From: Fragilaria radians
Taxonomy: Eukaryota; Bacillariophyta; Fragilariophyceae; Fragilariales; Fragilariaceae
DNA length: 38,447 bases
Direction: 5' to 3'
Assembly (NCBI GenBank): GCA_900642245.1
Contig: CAAAJI010000004.1
Coordinates: 560,668 to 599,114, forward strand
Part shown: positions 20,532 through 31,523 of the stretch, in pieces
Layout: each line of letters starts with the position of its first letter
Numbering within the stretch: position 1 is the stretch's first letter
Position numbers and translations under genes: made by a program
Notes under the pieces: generated by a model
What the model was told of the DNA's origin: nothing
Databases searched by the model: none
Seen by the model: only the letters and a program-made list of their open reading frames with translations

Positions 20532-21986
20532 TTACAACCCTAACCAACTTCCCAGGAATACTCGGCTATTCCACATGGCGTGAATCAGTATTGTAACTGT
20601 GAGATTTTTACATTTGGTGTAGAGAGCAGCCCAAGTCCACCCTAATACCATGAGTGGTATAGCTCCAGTTGCTGAAACATGATGAATGGAGAAGAGGATG
20701 CCGCTTAGCCAAACGGAGGGCCAATAGGGAAGATGAAGACACATAGCTGGAAGCATAAAACCACGGTATAGAATTTCTTCCCACCATGGTGCTGATATGC
20801 ATGGGGCAAAGAATCCAACCAAGCTGGCAAGCCATTCATTATTTTCAGGATTTATCAATTGTGCCACAATCCCGTCATTCGCAGACTCAAATAAAGAATG
20901 TGGTAGTAGCATTTGATTTGCAAAGTCAGCAAGGTTGAAGAACCATGATGATACAAAGTATCCACCAAGCGTCCACCATACCCAATATGTCTTCCATGTG
21001 CTGGTATACCATCGATTTTGGCTAGGTGTCATTGTGTCCTTTATCTCACTTTTTTGGGTGTCAAATCCTCCACCGAAGAATGGTTGAGGCCGTGGCACTA
21101 AGCCTAAGATTAAGCCCCCAACTACGATCCAAGACAAATGCCCCAAAAGGACTACCAATGATCGATGCATAGGAACTGTCATGGGAAAGCCAACTCCCGC
21201 CATGGAGTAAAGTAAATCTTCCCAAAACACTGAAAATCTCCCCGTCATGAAGTATCCTTGTATCAAAAGGTAAAGAGCTAGTACTCCTGTTGCTTTTGGT
21301 CCTGGAAGATGAGATTCCATGGGCATAAATTTCCAGGGAGATTCATTTGGTGAGGGCGATGCGAAGAGAGAAGGAACGGCCGGTGTCGGGCGATTTTTCG
21401 TAGCCTTTCGAAGATAAAAATATGCCATTAAAGATACAATTCCAGCAATACTGTCATACCCCAAGCTGGCAAAATGTCCTAGACGACTCGGAAATAATTG
21501 AAATGGAAATACAAGAGAGTTTTGTGTCAAGACAGTTAAATGAAATATGTAAACAACAAGAACAATAATAGCCTGTTGGATGGGTGTCAATGTAATCAAC
21601 CAAGTTGGCATCCAATCCAGTGCCCATTCTGGACGTTTTCTTAGAGACGGATCATTGTTCTTTGACTTTGAATCTCCCTCAGAAGAAGATGAAGCTCTTA
21701 ACGGTGAGACTGCCGAGCGAATGTTGTTGATCCATAAGGATGCTTTTTGTTGAGAGGATTCTTGTTTGGATAATGCTGGGATGTATTCATTAGCTGGTAA
21801 GAAGTAAGGATTCCTATTTGAAGGAACGTGTCTCAAAATCCTTCGTGAAGAAGAAGGTGGGAAATATCGACGAGACGACAGATGTTGAAAGGTTAGGGAA
21901 TGAACCCTGCCATGGAATGGATAGAACAATAGCGTAATAATTAGCAAGGGAAGATATTCATATCGTCGTTGGAAAACGGAATTCAT
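20532..21986 (-). CDS. CPBP/CAAX-type intramembrane metalloprotease
   Basis: A single-exon frame of 484 residues. The three CPBP (Abi/Rce1-like) motifs are intact: APWWEEILYRGF (399-410, Glu403/Glu404 and Arg408), FSIHH (432-436) and HAMWN (469-473). Together these form the glutamate/histidine/asparagine catalytic site within the membrane. At least seven hydrophobic segments are visible (about 137-153, 177-193, 233-247, 276-297, 332-352, 385-398, 421-432). The N-terminus has a hydrophobic segment (LPLLIITLLFYPF) ending in RVHSLTF, then a basic, Ser-rich stretch to ~115. This fits a signal peptide plus plastid transit peptide. Plant relatives of this family sit in plastid membranes, so a plastid location is likely but inferred. 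The substrate is unknown. Confidence 0.85.
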   Translation of the reverse strand: MNSVFQRRYEYLPLLIITLLFYPFHGRVHSLTFQHLSSRRYFPPSSSRRILRHVPSNRNPYFLPANEYIPALSKQESSQQKASLWINNIRSAVSPLRASSSSEGDSKSKNNDPSLRKRPEWALDWMPTWLITLTPIQQAIIVLVVYIFHLTVLTQNSLVFPFQLFPSRLGHFASLGYDSIAGIVSLMAYFYLRKATKNRPTPAVPSLFASPSPNESPWKFMPMESHLPGPKATGVLALYLLIQGYFMTGRFSVFWEDLLYSMAGVGFPMTVPMHRSLVVLLGHLSWIVVGGLILGLVPRPQPFFGGGFDTQKSEIKDTMTPSQNRWYTSTWKTYWVWWTLGGYFVSSWFFNLADFANQMLLPHSLFESANDGIVAQLINPENNEWLASLVGFFAPCISAPWWEEILYRGFMLPAMCLHLPYWPSVWLSGILFSIHHVSATGAIPLMVLGWTWAALYTKCKNLTVTILIHAMWNSRVFLGSWLGL

Positions 21987-22569
21987 AGAACTCTAGAAAT
22001 AAAAAATGGATGTCCAATGAGGATAAACAAACAAAGTTTTCTGGAACGATGCCGTCGAAACCAACCCTTTTTTTGTAGTTGTGTTTTGAGGAAAATTGGA
22101 TCTGGATCTTCGGATCTCCGGTTAATCCTTCACTACACTAATACGGGGGTTCCTGTAACTTCAATTTTGGATTTTTGCGTTTTGGAAACACTTCTCTGTG
22201 AGAAAAAAAGATTTACCAAGAAAGGGATGATCTTTCTAAGCAAGCTAGAACAAGAAGAGCAGCATTACCAAATAATATGAATCATGGTAGCTTTGATGAT
22301 TACCTTTATAAACCTCAAAATATGAAATTAAAACTTTCTTTGAACTCAAATTGAACGAAGGTTACACAGCAACATTCATACTTGTTAATTGAAGAAACAA
22401 ACAAATAATCCTCACCTCCCCTTTAACACACAAATGATCCGTTACAAGGTGTAAATAGCTTCAAGAGAATTTTGGTGATTCCAATTCAAATTGGGCATCT
22501 CCCATACATTCATCAGTAGCATGATTTTGTTACCAGCCTTTGACAAACATAAACAGATTACATGAAACT
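21987..22569. other. Upstream flank of the CAAX protease gene
   Basis: A 103-codon plus-strand frame (21969-22280) overlaps the start of the protease gene on the opposite strand and has no recognisable domain. Nothing else was seen before the gypsy relic begins. Confidence 0.4.
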
Positions 22570-23900
22570 GCAATGTGGATGAATTCAATGCTAAGTCAGT
22601 TGGTTATGACTTAATCATTTGCAGAGACTTAATGCATGAAATAGGCATTGCCATCTGCTTCAGTCCAGCTGAAGTAAGATGGGATAATGCCTCAATTCCA
22701 ATGCAACCAGTTCACAAATCAACAGAGGAGATTAAACAAGAGTGATTGTTGGCTCAAGACCCTTTAACCACAGATGCGGAAAGAATTCAGAACATAGTGG
22801 AAAGTAAATACTGCCCTGCAAACTATATCAAGACTGCAACTGAATGCCACTTGTTAAATGCTGATCAACAAGAAACTTTGCATAAGCTACTAAAACCGTT
22901 TGCACACTTGTTTGATGGAACCCTGGGAAAACAGATCTAGTGGACTTGGAACTAAAAGATAAGAATGAGAAACCTAATCATTCAAGACCATATCCAGTTC
23001 AACACTCTCAAGAAAAACTACTAAAAGATGAAATTCAATGATTTGCTGAACTAGGAGTTTTAAGAAAGGTTAACTGATCTGAATGGGCATGCCCCATGTT
23101 TACTATAACTAAGCCAGACAAACCTTTAAGATCTCTAGCTGATTTGAGAGAATTGAACAAGAGGAAAAAAAGAAAACCTTTTTCAATACCTAAAAGTGAT
23201 CTCCTGCAAAAATTAAAAGGATTCTATCTTGTAACATCATTAGATCTAAACATGGGTTACTATCACATAGGACTGACTCCTTATGCATCTAACCTCTGTA
23301 CTGCTGTACCACCCTGGGGCAAATACAAATACTTCAGACTTTGCATGGGATAATATAATAATCCAGACATTTCCCAAGAGACAATGAGCAAATTAATGTT
23401 TGGCCTGGAATTTGCTAGAGCTAACCTCAATGATCTCTTAGTAGTCTCGAAGGACACCTTTGAGAGTCATTTAAAGCGTCTAGAAGAAGTATTCACCAGA
23501 TTGGCAAGTGCAGGATTGAAAATCAATGCCTCAAAAAGTCATTTCTGCTGTGGCGAACATGAATATTTAGGTTGTCTAGTTAATAGGTGAGGAGTCAGAC
23601 CCACTATAAAAAAGGGGAAAGGACTAATGAAAATAGAGCGCCAAAGACTTGAAAGGAGTTAAGAAGCTTCAACGGAATGGTTAGTAGAATAGGGACATGT
23701 GGCCACAAAGGTTGCACCTATTAGCAGCACTCTCTTCCCTCACTTTGTCTACAACAAAATGGGATTGGACCAAGCATTGTCAAAACACTTTTGAGGAAAT
23801 GAAAAGGTAAGTAGCAAAAGAAACATTGTTAGCATTTCCATGATCAAACAAAAAGAACCATCAACAACTATTCAAAGTACTGACTAAACCTTATTCTAAT
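22570..23900 (+). pseudogene. Decayed Ty3/gypsy pol (protease to RNase H)
   Basis: Plus-strand frames show, in order: the protease C-terminus (YDLIICRDLMHEIG, 22605-22646), a linker (AERIQNIVESKYCPANY and HLFDGTLGK, 22780-22935), and RT motifs LADLRELN, FYLVTSLDLNMGYYHIGL and WGKYKYFRLCMG (23130-23350). The catalytic YLDDLL is replaced by NLNDLLV (about 23426). LASAGLKINASKSHFCCGEHEYLGC follows (about 23500-23575). Beyond it come decayed connection/RNase H segments (for example FEEMKR, about 23789). Many stops and frameshifts are present. The motif order matches the better preserved gypsy element at 31.8-38.4 kb, but this copy is much older. No long terminal repeats were recognised. Confidence 0.85.
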
Positions 23901-24210
23901 CAGTGGTTACTTAATACCAAAAATAGAGCTTATTTACAAGTTTCAAAGAGCACTCAAGATTCACTGGAAATTTGGGTGATCATAATTGAATACTAGGAAG
24001 GGTTGAAGCAGTTATTTTCTACAACAAAAAAGTTTTACAGTCAATTGAATACACTTCTATTACCGATATTGCATTGGGATACTTTTCTACAGGCTAGTCG
24101 GTGGCATAGTGCACAACAAGGAAAAGACATTCAAAATCTTGGTTATGGCCCAGAGAGGGAGAGCAAAGTTTTAATGAGTGTCTTGCTTCTCCCGCAAGTG
24201 TAAGCACTGA
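23901..24210. other. Probable further gypsy remnant, not resolved
   Basis: A 66-codon frame (24003-24203) follows the decayed pol region but shows no motif I can name. It may be residual RNase H or tether sequence. Confidence 0.25.
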
Positions 24211-24243
24211 TACACACACCACACACACACACACACACACACC
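24211..24243. repeat. (CA)n microsatellite
   Basis: About 33 bp of almost pure AC dinucleotide repeat with one interruption (ACACACACCACACAC). It lies at the downstream edge of the gypsy relic. Confidence 0.9.
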
Positions 24244-25104
24244 AATTTATACCTTGTAGCTAAGGGAGTCTGGATCACGATAATCTATTTTGATAAATTA
24301 GCTCTAAAAAAAATTAATCTACTAATATTCTTAGGTGTGAATTGTGAGGTTATAAATAAGTTTGCTAAAATCTTTTCTTGTGAATTTTCTGTTAACCTTT
24401 AGTTCAAACAATGCATCGCATTGAATGTCTGTAAGACTTATGAAAGATATCATCCACTTGCTTCAAGGAAAAAGATCTAACAATACAAGTCATGAGTAAA
24501 AATCCATTGATGAGTGGTCGCGACATAAGTTATCGGGTAACCGCGCGGAGTTTTGGAAAATAAAATTATATAAGCCAATACTGTTTTTATTGGTGGAACA
24601 AAATGAAACACACCTTTTTGCTTTCTTTTCTATGATAACGCACACCATCCGAAAACATTGTCAAAGAAAAAAAGTCAGATAAAGCTTGATCGTAGTGAAC
24701 TAACTGCTTTTATCATGATAAATGTAATGGCAGTTGAAGCATGCAGTTTAAAAGATCCTGTTTGATTGATTGGTAAAAAAAATTTACCAATCGACTTGCA
24801 CCAATTAACTTTCGCACCTTGTTGGAATTGGCAGTTGGGAGGGAGACTTAAAAATAGTCCGTTGAGTTATTGTGTGGTATTACTCTCCACCTAGTTAATT
24901 TTCGAACACTTTTTTTCAAATATTTGTCATTTGTCGGTTACACTGAGGTCGTAATATACTAAAGCACAAAAATTGATGACATAAATTTTCACAATATTTA
25001 CCCATGAATCAACAGCAGCAGCACCTACACCTTCACTTCTAGAAAAAAGTTATATCTTCGCTTCGATAGAATATCCCACACACTCTCAGGTATCAATTGG
25101 AAAA
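24244..25104. other. Intergenic with one strong hairpin
   Basis: No gene is supported. At 24768-24792 the arms GATTGGTAAA and TTTACCAATC flank a 5-A loop, a perfect 10-bp inverted repeat. It could be a transposon-derived footprint or a terminator-like structure; the context does not decide. Confidence 0.4.
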
Positions 25105-25500
25105 ATGGTGAAGCTGTTCTGCGCGATTTCGGGCAGAAGGTAAACGCTTTTCCCGTGACGATCGATGAAGACTGCTTTAATTGAAGCGCTGACACACAAA
25201 GACAGCTAACTTGTGGAAGAGTTTGGCCTCGAGGATGTTCTCGAGGGTATGCCAGAACCGAAAACAAAGAAAATGCACGTGTTGGTGGTGGTTCCAGAGC
25301 AAGCCATACCACTCAATTTGTAAGGAATTGGTGGGCAACATGTTGGAGTAGATGAATGTGGTTGTCACGGAATCGTTTCCCTTCCAAAGGAGAAACGCAA
25401 ACTGGGCAATTCACGATATACTTCAAGATGACCGGTTTCCCTCGTTAGCATATCCGATGCTTTGGAACAACCACCAATACGTGAATTTGGTCTGTTGACC
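25105..25500 (+). pseudogene. Crinkler (CRN)-like N-terminal domain, broken
   Basis: From the ATG at 25105 the first frame reads MVKLFCAISG and then meets a stop. A second frame continues with NAFPVTIDED (about 25142-25171). A third, after another stop, has FGLEDVLEG and KKMHVLVVVPE (about 25211-25300). In this order the pieces match the ubiquitin-like N-terminal domain of CRN-family proteins: MVKLFC..., then a-F-V-x-ID, then ...IHVLVVVPE at the domain end. At least two frameshifts and several stops make it a relic. CRN-type proteins are best known as secreted effectors in oomycetes and also occur in other eukaryotes. No C-terminal effector domain is recognised here. A hAT-type element begins 70 bp further on and may have contributed to the loss. 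Confidence 0.55.
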
Positions 25501-25571
25501 GTTGATGGATATCCTTAAGCAACCTATGAAGGCCATACTCTCCCTATAGTTAATTATCTTCGTGTGTCAGC

Positions 25572-27515
25572 CAGGGCTTGGAAAAATTATACTGCAGTAT
25601 AGTTTTAGATATATTGCTTTTAAATAAATTATTGGTATTTGAATTTCTTTCAATAACTGATATTGGAATATATTGCAATATATTGTCAAAAGTAGGTGTT
25701 AGTCTTGAAAGGCTTCCTCAAGTATTCTCTATTCTTTTGGAAATACAATGTAGCTTCAAATACAATTGGACTCATACTTTTACATTGATCAGTCAAAATT
25801 AAGCATGCTAAACAAAATAGCCTCTCCACCACATCTGAAGTTCTCAAAATGAATGTAAATCAATGTATTTTGTCTTTGGACTGTGTTCCTCCGTCATTCT
25901 TCTTCTTTTGAAATCAATTTCTTCCATGAAACTCATCTCTGACTTGTTTTCTTCCTCAGCAATATCATCTGGGACACTCAACAGAAATGGGGACATAAAG
26001 TATTTTCAGAGTTGATTCAACTAGTGACATAATATTAACAACTGCAGAGCCAAATTCAGCAGAATGAATGATTTGGGCATCAGTAGCAAGGTATTTCTTC
26101 ATTGAAGGATAAGATTCCAAAATGCGATCAATGATAACAAGGCTTTCAAGAATATTTATTCCAGTAGTTTGAAGTCTTTTGTGATTGACTGGAAATTTGA
26201 CAGATGTAACATATATTCTTTTAATCAAAGAGTTTATGTCCATTTGGTATAAATTCAGCCTTAATGGGCATGCATTTAACTTCATTTTTGAATTAAAAAA
26301 CCGTTTACACATTTCATAATTGGATGACAAAGGGGCATCATTCACTTTCAAAGGGTTGAGGTCTGATAATTTCTTAAGCTCTGAAACGTTTTTCAAATGG
26401 CACAATTTCCCCATAACCACATGAATAATTTGAACAACATCATCATAATGATCAAGATACTCATTCAAGGCCAGGTTAAAAATATGACTCTGGCAACTAA
26501 TTAATGGAACCCCCAACTTTGTTGCTAGCTATTGGTTAGTGCTGTAATTTTTGACTAGTAAGGCTTTAATATCTTCATTTGTTTTATTGTCTCACGACAA
26601 TGTTACATTTAAATATTTAATATGCTCAGCTGCCCTAAACCCAACAGGATCATTTGACTTCATTTCAATTGGAACACATGAAAGCACTGTTTCTTTGGCC
26701 ATTCCATTCTTCCAATAAACCGCAAAAACTGCAACATAATGTGTTTAGCCTTCTGTCCATCCATCCAGTGTAATTTGCAAATAACATCTCAGCTAGTTTA
26801 TCTCAAATCTTTGCCTCAATCAAGCGTGTCAGCTGAAGAATGTACTTTTTGACAGACTTTGATGTGACAGCACTGTACTTCATTCCTTCACTGGTTAAAG
26901 GCTTGTCTTCTTTGGGTAATGGTTTGTGCTGCATGACAACCCATCCAATCCACTTATACACATCCACTTCTTGGGATGAATATGTTGGCGCAAAGTATTG
27001 TTGCACACTAGTGTGTGATGATGATAAAGGAGTGGGACTTGAATGGGCTATAAGTTGTTGTAACTCCAATTCATAAATTTCCCTACAAGGTGATTTCTCA
27101 AGTTTGAAAATCCACTTTTCTTCTTTTGCCTCATCATTTGTTCTCACTTATCATATTTGTATACAAATGATATTGTTGGTGCATGGATGAAATAATCAAC
27201 ATCTTCTTGTGCTGTCACAGCAAGAAGGAGTTGGGGAGCTGCTTAAGTCAATGCTTGTGCTTTTTATGATCGGAAATTGAATTTTCAAGGCTGCAGAACC
27301 AACTCAGCTTTAGTGGACTCGCCCAACTTGCTATATGATTGAAAATATGGGTATATTCAAACAAATTATTGAGAATGTAGTTAAATACAGTTACATTTGT
27401 ATTGCAATACATATCGTATTCAAAATAAATTATTGCAATTTATTAAGGTTGCAAGTAAATATATCTAGCAATATATTGCAATATATTTCCAATTAATATA
27501 TTTTTTCAAGCCCTG
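25572..27515 (-). mobile_element. hAT-type DNA transposon, degenerate
   Basis: The ends form an inverted repeat: CAGGGCTTGGAAAAATTATA on the left (25572) and, in reverse complement, CAGGGCTTGAAAAAATATAT on the right (ending 27515). CAGGG-type ends are typical of hAT elements. The match extends a few bases outward as TCAG(C/T). The 8-bp target duplication expected for hAT is not visible; the flanks GTGTCAGC and ACTGATGG do not match. The ends are rich in AATATATTGCAATATATT palindromes. Between them, on the minus strand, lies a transposase-like gene in pieces. Confidence 0.7.
25965..27147 (-). pseudogene. hAT-like transposase, frameshifted
   Basis: Read from 27147 downwards, the pieces are VQQYFAPTYSSQEVDVYKWI and GWVVMQHKPL (26803-27147), then LDGWTEG and THYVAVFAVYWKNGMAKETV (about 26680-26790, with stops). 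After these come LGVPLISCQSHIFNLALNEY (about 26456-26530) and a helical C-terminal region (25965-26455). The order DGWT...THY..., then C-x-SHxFNLA, is that of transposases of the hAT superfamily that use a BED finger. Several in-frame stops and at least one frame change mean it cannot encode a full protein. A BED zinc finger upstream of 27147 could not be confirmed. Confidence 0.7.
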
Positions 27516-28199
27516 ACTGATGGTGATTTGAAAATTGTCAAATCTAAATTGTTGTGAGCCTTTTTTTGTAGGTCACTGAAGCTTAATGATTAGGAGTTAC
27601 GGCCAGAGGATAAGGCAATGAATGTAAGTCAATAACTGATTCCATCACCTTGTGACGTTTCCACAACCTTTGTTATCCTCACATGTAACATACGATGAGA
27701 TTTCCAATGGAGAATTTCATTTGTCATTTATCACAGAGAAAATCTAATCCAATATAGTAGCAAAACATCAACATAGACAAAACTACATGAAAGTAATTTT
27801 GTCGCTTGTTGTTCTGCAATGCAGCCTTCAATATAGACTTTCTTTTAAGTTCTTACTTTTTCTTCTTAAGTATCCTTACCTCTGCTGGTACAAACATTTG
27901 AAATTGCTACTCTAGTACACAATGAATTCAATAGCACTTTTGATTTTTCATCGAACAAGCAACACTAAATTTGGGAATCACTAATAGACGTCATCGTAGA
28001 AACCTTGGTGTAAGTTTCAAACTGAGTAATATCGACATGCAGGGTCGATAAATCGAAGGCTAATTCAACTCACGAAACACAAAGAGTAAAGGCGCCAAAT
28101 GTAAGCAATGTTTATTGAAGTACTTGGAAATGAATGTGATAAACCGGTTAGCATAACATAGTTACATAACTTCCAAATCGAAACCTGACTTCATGGAGG
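27516..28199. other. Intergenic, nothing recognised
   Basis: AT-rich sequence between the hAT element and the small membrane-protein gene. A small inverted repeat (GATTTGA...TCAAATC, 27525-27544) lies ten bases outside the right transposon end. Confidence 0.4.
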
Positions 28200-28658
28200 T
28201 TAGTCTTCTTTTTCTCGATCTAATTCTTTTCTTGCTCGATGTTCTATATAAGAATTGGATCTAATAATCTGATGGAAGAAGCATACAGTTAAAAAAAATC
28301 TTCGAAAATTATGAGCATCGCCATTTGGTATACTTACATTGATTACATCATCACCGGTGTGAGATAGAAAGGTTTCTAAGCCATCAGGTGGTGATTCTTC
28401 TTCGTAGAGATGAAACGTATCGTATTCATTGCTCTGTAAACTGCAACGAGGCGAAGTCCGCCGCGATAACATTCCAAAGTGTACGATGGCCTGTATCAAC
28501 ACAACGCCTACCCATGCCATCATCGCCAAAGGAACTTCAACAAGCATCATCGATAAAGTATTGCGACCTTGACTTAGAGATTCAGACAGGTTGTTGAGGA
28601 CAAGCGGTGGAGTTGAAATCGATGCCACATCAATTGACTGGCAGTGCGCTGGAACCAA
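28200..28658 (-). CDS. Small single-pass membrane protein, 5' end uncertain
   Basis: Up to 152 codons are open. A hydrophobic segment (SMMLVEVPLAMMAWVGVVLIQAIVHFGML, split here only for description) is followed by an acidic tail (SNEYDTFHLYEEESP) and a charged C-terminus ARKELDREKED. Within it, GTAAGT...TTCCATCAG (28269-28337) has strong splice signals. Removing it joins DDVIN to IIRSNSYIEHRARKE in frame. The intron is 69 nt and contains no stop, so both spliced and retained forms are readable. There is no ATG before the two Met codons just ahead of the membrane segment (residues 37-38 of the open frame). Either translation starts there or an upstream exon is missing from this model. Family and function are not recognised. 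Confidence 0.45.
   Translation of the reverse strand: MVPAHCQSIDVASISTPPLVLNNLSESLSQGRNTLSMMLVEVPLAMMAWVGVVLIQAIVHFGMLSRRTSPRCSLQSNEYDTFHLYEEESPPDGLETFLSHTGDDVINVSIPNGDAHNFRRFFLTVCFFHQIIRSNSYIEHRARKELDREKED
28269..28337 (-). other. Predicted 69-nt intron, frame-neutral
   Basis: On the minus strand the donor is AAT|GTAAGTATACC, with a T-rich tract and the acceptor CTTCTTCCATCAG|ATTATT. Length divisible by three and absence of stop codons would make retention silent for the frame, adding 23 residues. Confidence 0.6.
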
Positions 28659-29881
28659 ATGGTCGGTGTCAAATAATGTCTTTTACCACTTGGAGGTGAG
28701 TTGGGACAAACTTAGTATTTCAACAGTATTTGATTAATATTTAGTCATTGCTACAACAAACTACTCCAACGGAAAAGTACTTCGGTGAAAGTATGCTAAT
28801 ATTTTGGACATATTGTTTTGTACCGAAAACTTTTCGAGTGTTCTGTTACTTGCTGAAACCAATAATCTGTCGTTTTTCTCGACACCTAATATTCATGCAT
28901 TCAGTCTCCTAAATTTTACACCTTTCCTTCAGTCTGTACATTTTTGTTATTTGATACCAATCTTTGTTACTATTGGCCTTTACTTGACAATCTTCAGGAT
29001 AGTAATTCTCATTTTGAACCTTTATCTTTTCCCAGATATTAGTATCCAAGCCTTGTTTTATGATGTGTGTATAAAGACTTCGAATATTCAAGGTATTGTG
29101 CTTCTTTGGCATGCCTATGCACTATTTAATGTTGCACAGATATGGGGGCAAATAGTCAACGGATTGATTTCATAGATTAATGAAAAATAAGCTGTAAATT
29201 GTAATTTTGTCTAAATTGTAAGCCTATACTTTAATTTACTGCAGTCTAACTTAGCAATTCTTCTGTCGCTACAACTACCATGGAGAACTTCTTTCCAAAT
29301 CTTTAAGCTGTGCCAAATATATTCTTACATATACCTTAAATTCTACGACGTGGCAAAGATGCAATATCCAACGCTTTTTATGGTGTAAGCAAGTAAAAAA
29401 TGGCAATGAAAATTATCTGTAACGGAGACGCTAAAGAATAGCATCATGTACCAAAGCAATCAACATGAGATAAGACTCAAACCCAAGATGACTTGAACCC
29501 TTGACACCAATAAAATTAAAGCCTATCACAATATTTTACTAAAGGATGCAGCATGGGATCAATGATCTTGATCATAAGTGAGTTTGTCACCCGCTGCTAC
29601 CAATGAGATTTGATGCGTGTCAGGTTTTGTGGTGTATTATTAACAAAAAATGTCAGATAATTGAATGACCAGCTGAAACCTTTGGCTGGGATATAAGATT
29701 TATGGTATTGGTGTATTTGGTCCCACTCTCATTTACCTGCGGACTTTTACGAACATTGCATTAGCGTCAAATTGGTAGGCAACCAATATGTATTGATTTT
29801 CACTTTCTGATCAAAATGGATAGTTTCCAGTTAGATCAATGTTAGCGAAATCTTCTTCTTAAGGATTCCAAATTGCATAAA
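28659..29881. other. Intergenic, no gene supported
   Basis: A 123-codon plus-strand frame (28804-29175) is hydrophobic but low in complexity. Opposite frames are equally open, so I do not call it. The region may contain a first exon of the small membrane-protein gene on the minus strand. Confidence 0.35.
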
Positions 29882-30410
29882 TCACCTCACTTGTTTATGA
29901 TGGGATGTGGGTGATATTTGGAAGCAATCTGCATTGTTGTTGTGGCGTTCAATAGACTGCATAGTAGATTTTGTTGAATGTACACGGGTTTGTTCTTGTT
30001 TGAGATGACCTTTTGCAGTGGGGATGTTCTCAGTGAGATTGCTGCCATGTGACGATTTATAAGCTGGAGCGGATATAGGTTTGTACTTGTTTTTCAGTTT
30101 ATCCCAAGCCATTGTCGCATTGCCATCAGGATGATCTTCGCTCTTCTTTTCATCACTGATCTTGACATCAATGTACAGCAAAAGTTCTGTGTAAGCAACT
30201 TCTTTTAAGTCAATAGCATTCAGCATGCTCTTCCCCATATCCAAATCTTTATCAAACTCTTCATCTGCCTTGGGAATAGACAATTTTGTTTATTTCTATT
30301 TTCCATCAAGATTCTACATCCTACTCCTCCTTGACAAACACTGAGTAATGCACTATACCATGCGTGTGCATCATTCTTAATCTGAGAAGCAGATGGTACT
30401 TTATCCATAA
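29882..30410 (-). pseudogene. Ty1/copia gag fragment
   Basis: The minus-strand frame 29882-30283 reads NAIDLKEVAYTELLLYIDVK and then DHPDGNATMAWDKLKNKYKP. This resembles the UBN2-type Gag of diatom-like copia elements (..AYTELILSID... and DG-N-A..AW..L...Y.P). A second frame (30220-30408) precedes it with NDAHAWYSALLS, so at least one frameshift separates them. After the KLKNKYKPISAP segment the sequence no longer follows gag. No adjoining pol was found, so this is an isolated 5' fragment. Confidence 0.55.
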
Positions 30411-30488
30411 AATCAACATAGCAGTCTACTCCTTTTCTAAGTAAGCAGTCTAAAAACCAGCATCAAATAAGTAGCCTGCGCCAATTTG

Positions 30489-31501
30489 TCAAGAATTGAC
30501 TTTCAACGCTGTTCCTAAAAATTTCAAAATGGTCTCTGCTTCCATCCCAAATGACTCTTGAAGGTAGGCCTTGACGTCTCTCATCATTTTTGCAGCTGAC
30601 ATGGCTTTTGACCTCCCCTTGTTCATATTCATGAAAGAACTAGGATGGTCTGGCAATTGATGTTCATCTACACCTAAAGGATATGGATTGTTTTCAAAGA
30701 TCTTTTTGACATCATTTCTATATCCTTCAAAATCAGGTTTTAGCATAAATGCATGATTTAGATACTTAGGGTGTTCAGTAGATTTTTAGAGACCTTTGTG
30801 TCTTCTGGTACAATACTTGGTGAAGATATCTTGCTAGCACATGATACAGTTTTCTTGGATCTGGTGTTAATTGTAAAGTCCAATTATGGAGTCTTGTGTC
30901 ACAAAGTCTTCTAGGTAGTCCAAGAAATTTTTCCTCGTCTGCCAACAACATTCCATATAATATACTGTCTGCATCTAGAAAACTATTTTCTTTTTCAAAT
31001 GTGGATGGGATAAGACTCTTTGCCACGTCTGTCTGTTCATTAAGACCAGCTTTTTCCTTAATTTATAATTAAAACACCTTCGCAAGCATAATACTTTAAT
31101 GATTGAATCCTGAAACACAGAGTCACGTAGATCTTGGCATGAAAATAAGTTTCGAACCTCATGTAAGTATAGATCAGATAGTTGGATCATGTTCTTGGTA
31201 CTACAGAGGCTCATCGAGATGATCAATGACTTAGATTTCTCATATAGTACCAATGCATCAAAGAGATTTTCGATTCCTGATGAAATGTCTGAAGATCCCC
31301 AAAATAACCTCCTAGAATCTTGATCAGCACCCTTCCTTGTTGGTGAACTCGGGATGTTTCAGCAAGTCTTGATCCAGATGATATTGATCTAAGATTGAAA
31401 TATAACTGGACTTGAAATTGAGAGACTTGTGCTATTATTTTAATTTCAATGAATTGAGCTAGAGTCTTTAGATGAATGGATTTTTTCAAAGAAAAGGCCA
31501 A
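30489..31501 (-). pseudogene. Frameshifted coding-like stretch, family unknown
   Basis: Four overlapping minus-strand frames (31223-31501, 30975-31253, 30775-31026, 30489-30746) follow each other with short overlaps. This is the pattern of one gene of about 1 kb broken by frameshifts. Segments such as DADSILYGMLLADEEKFLGL, WTLQLTPDPRKLYHVLARYL and MMRDVKAYLQESFGMEAETI look like real protein, but I recognise no domain. Its place next to the copia gag relic suggests transposon origin, yet this is not shown. Confidence 0.3.
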
Positions 31502-31523
31502 AGATCAATAAATCCTTTACAAG

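Noticed and set aside
28804..29175. 123-codon hydrophobic open frame, plus strand
   Set aside because: Low-complexity hydrophobic sequence expected by chance in T-rich DNA; the opposite strand is also open.
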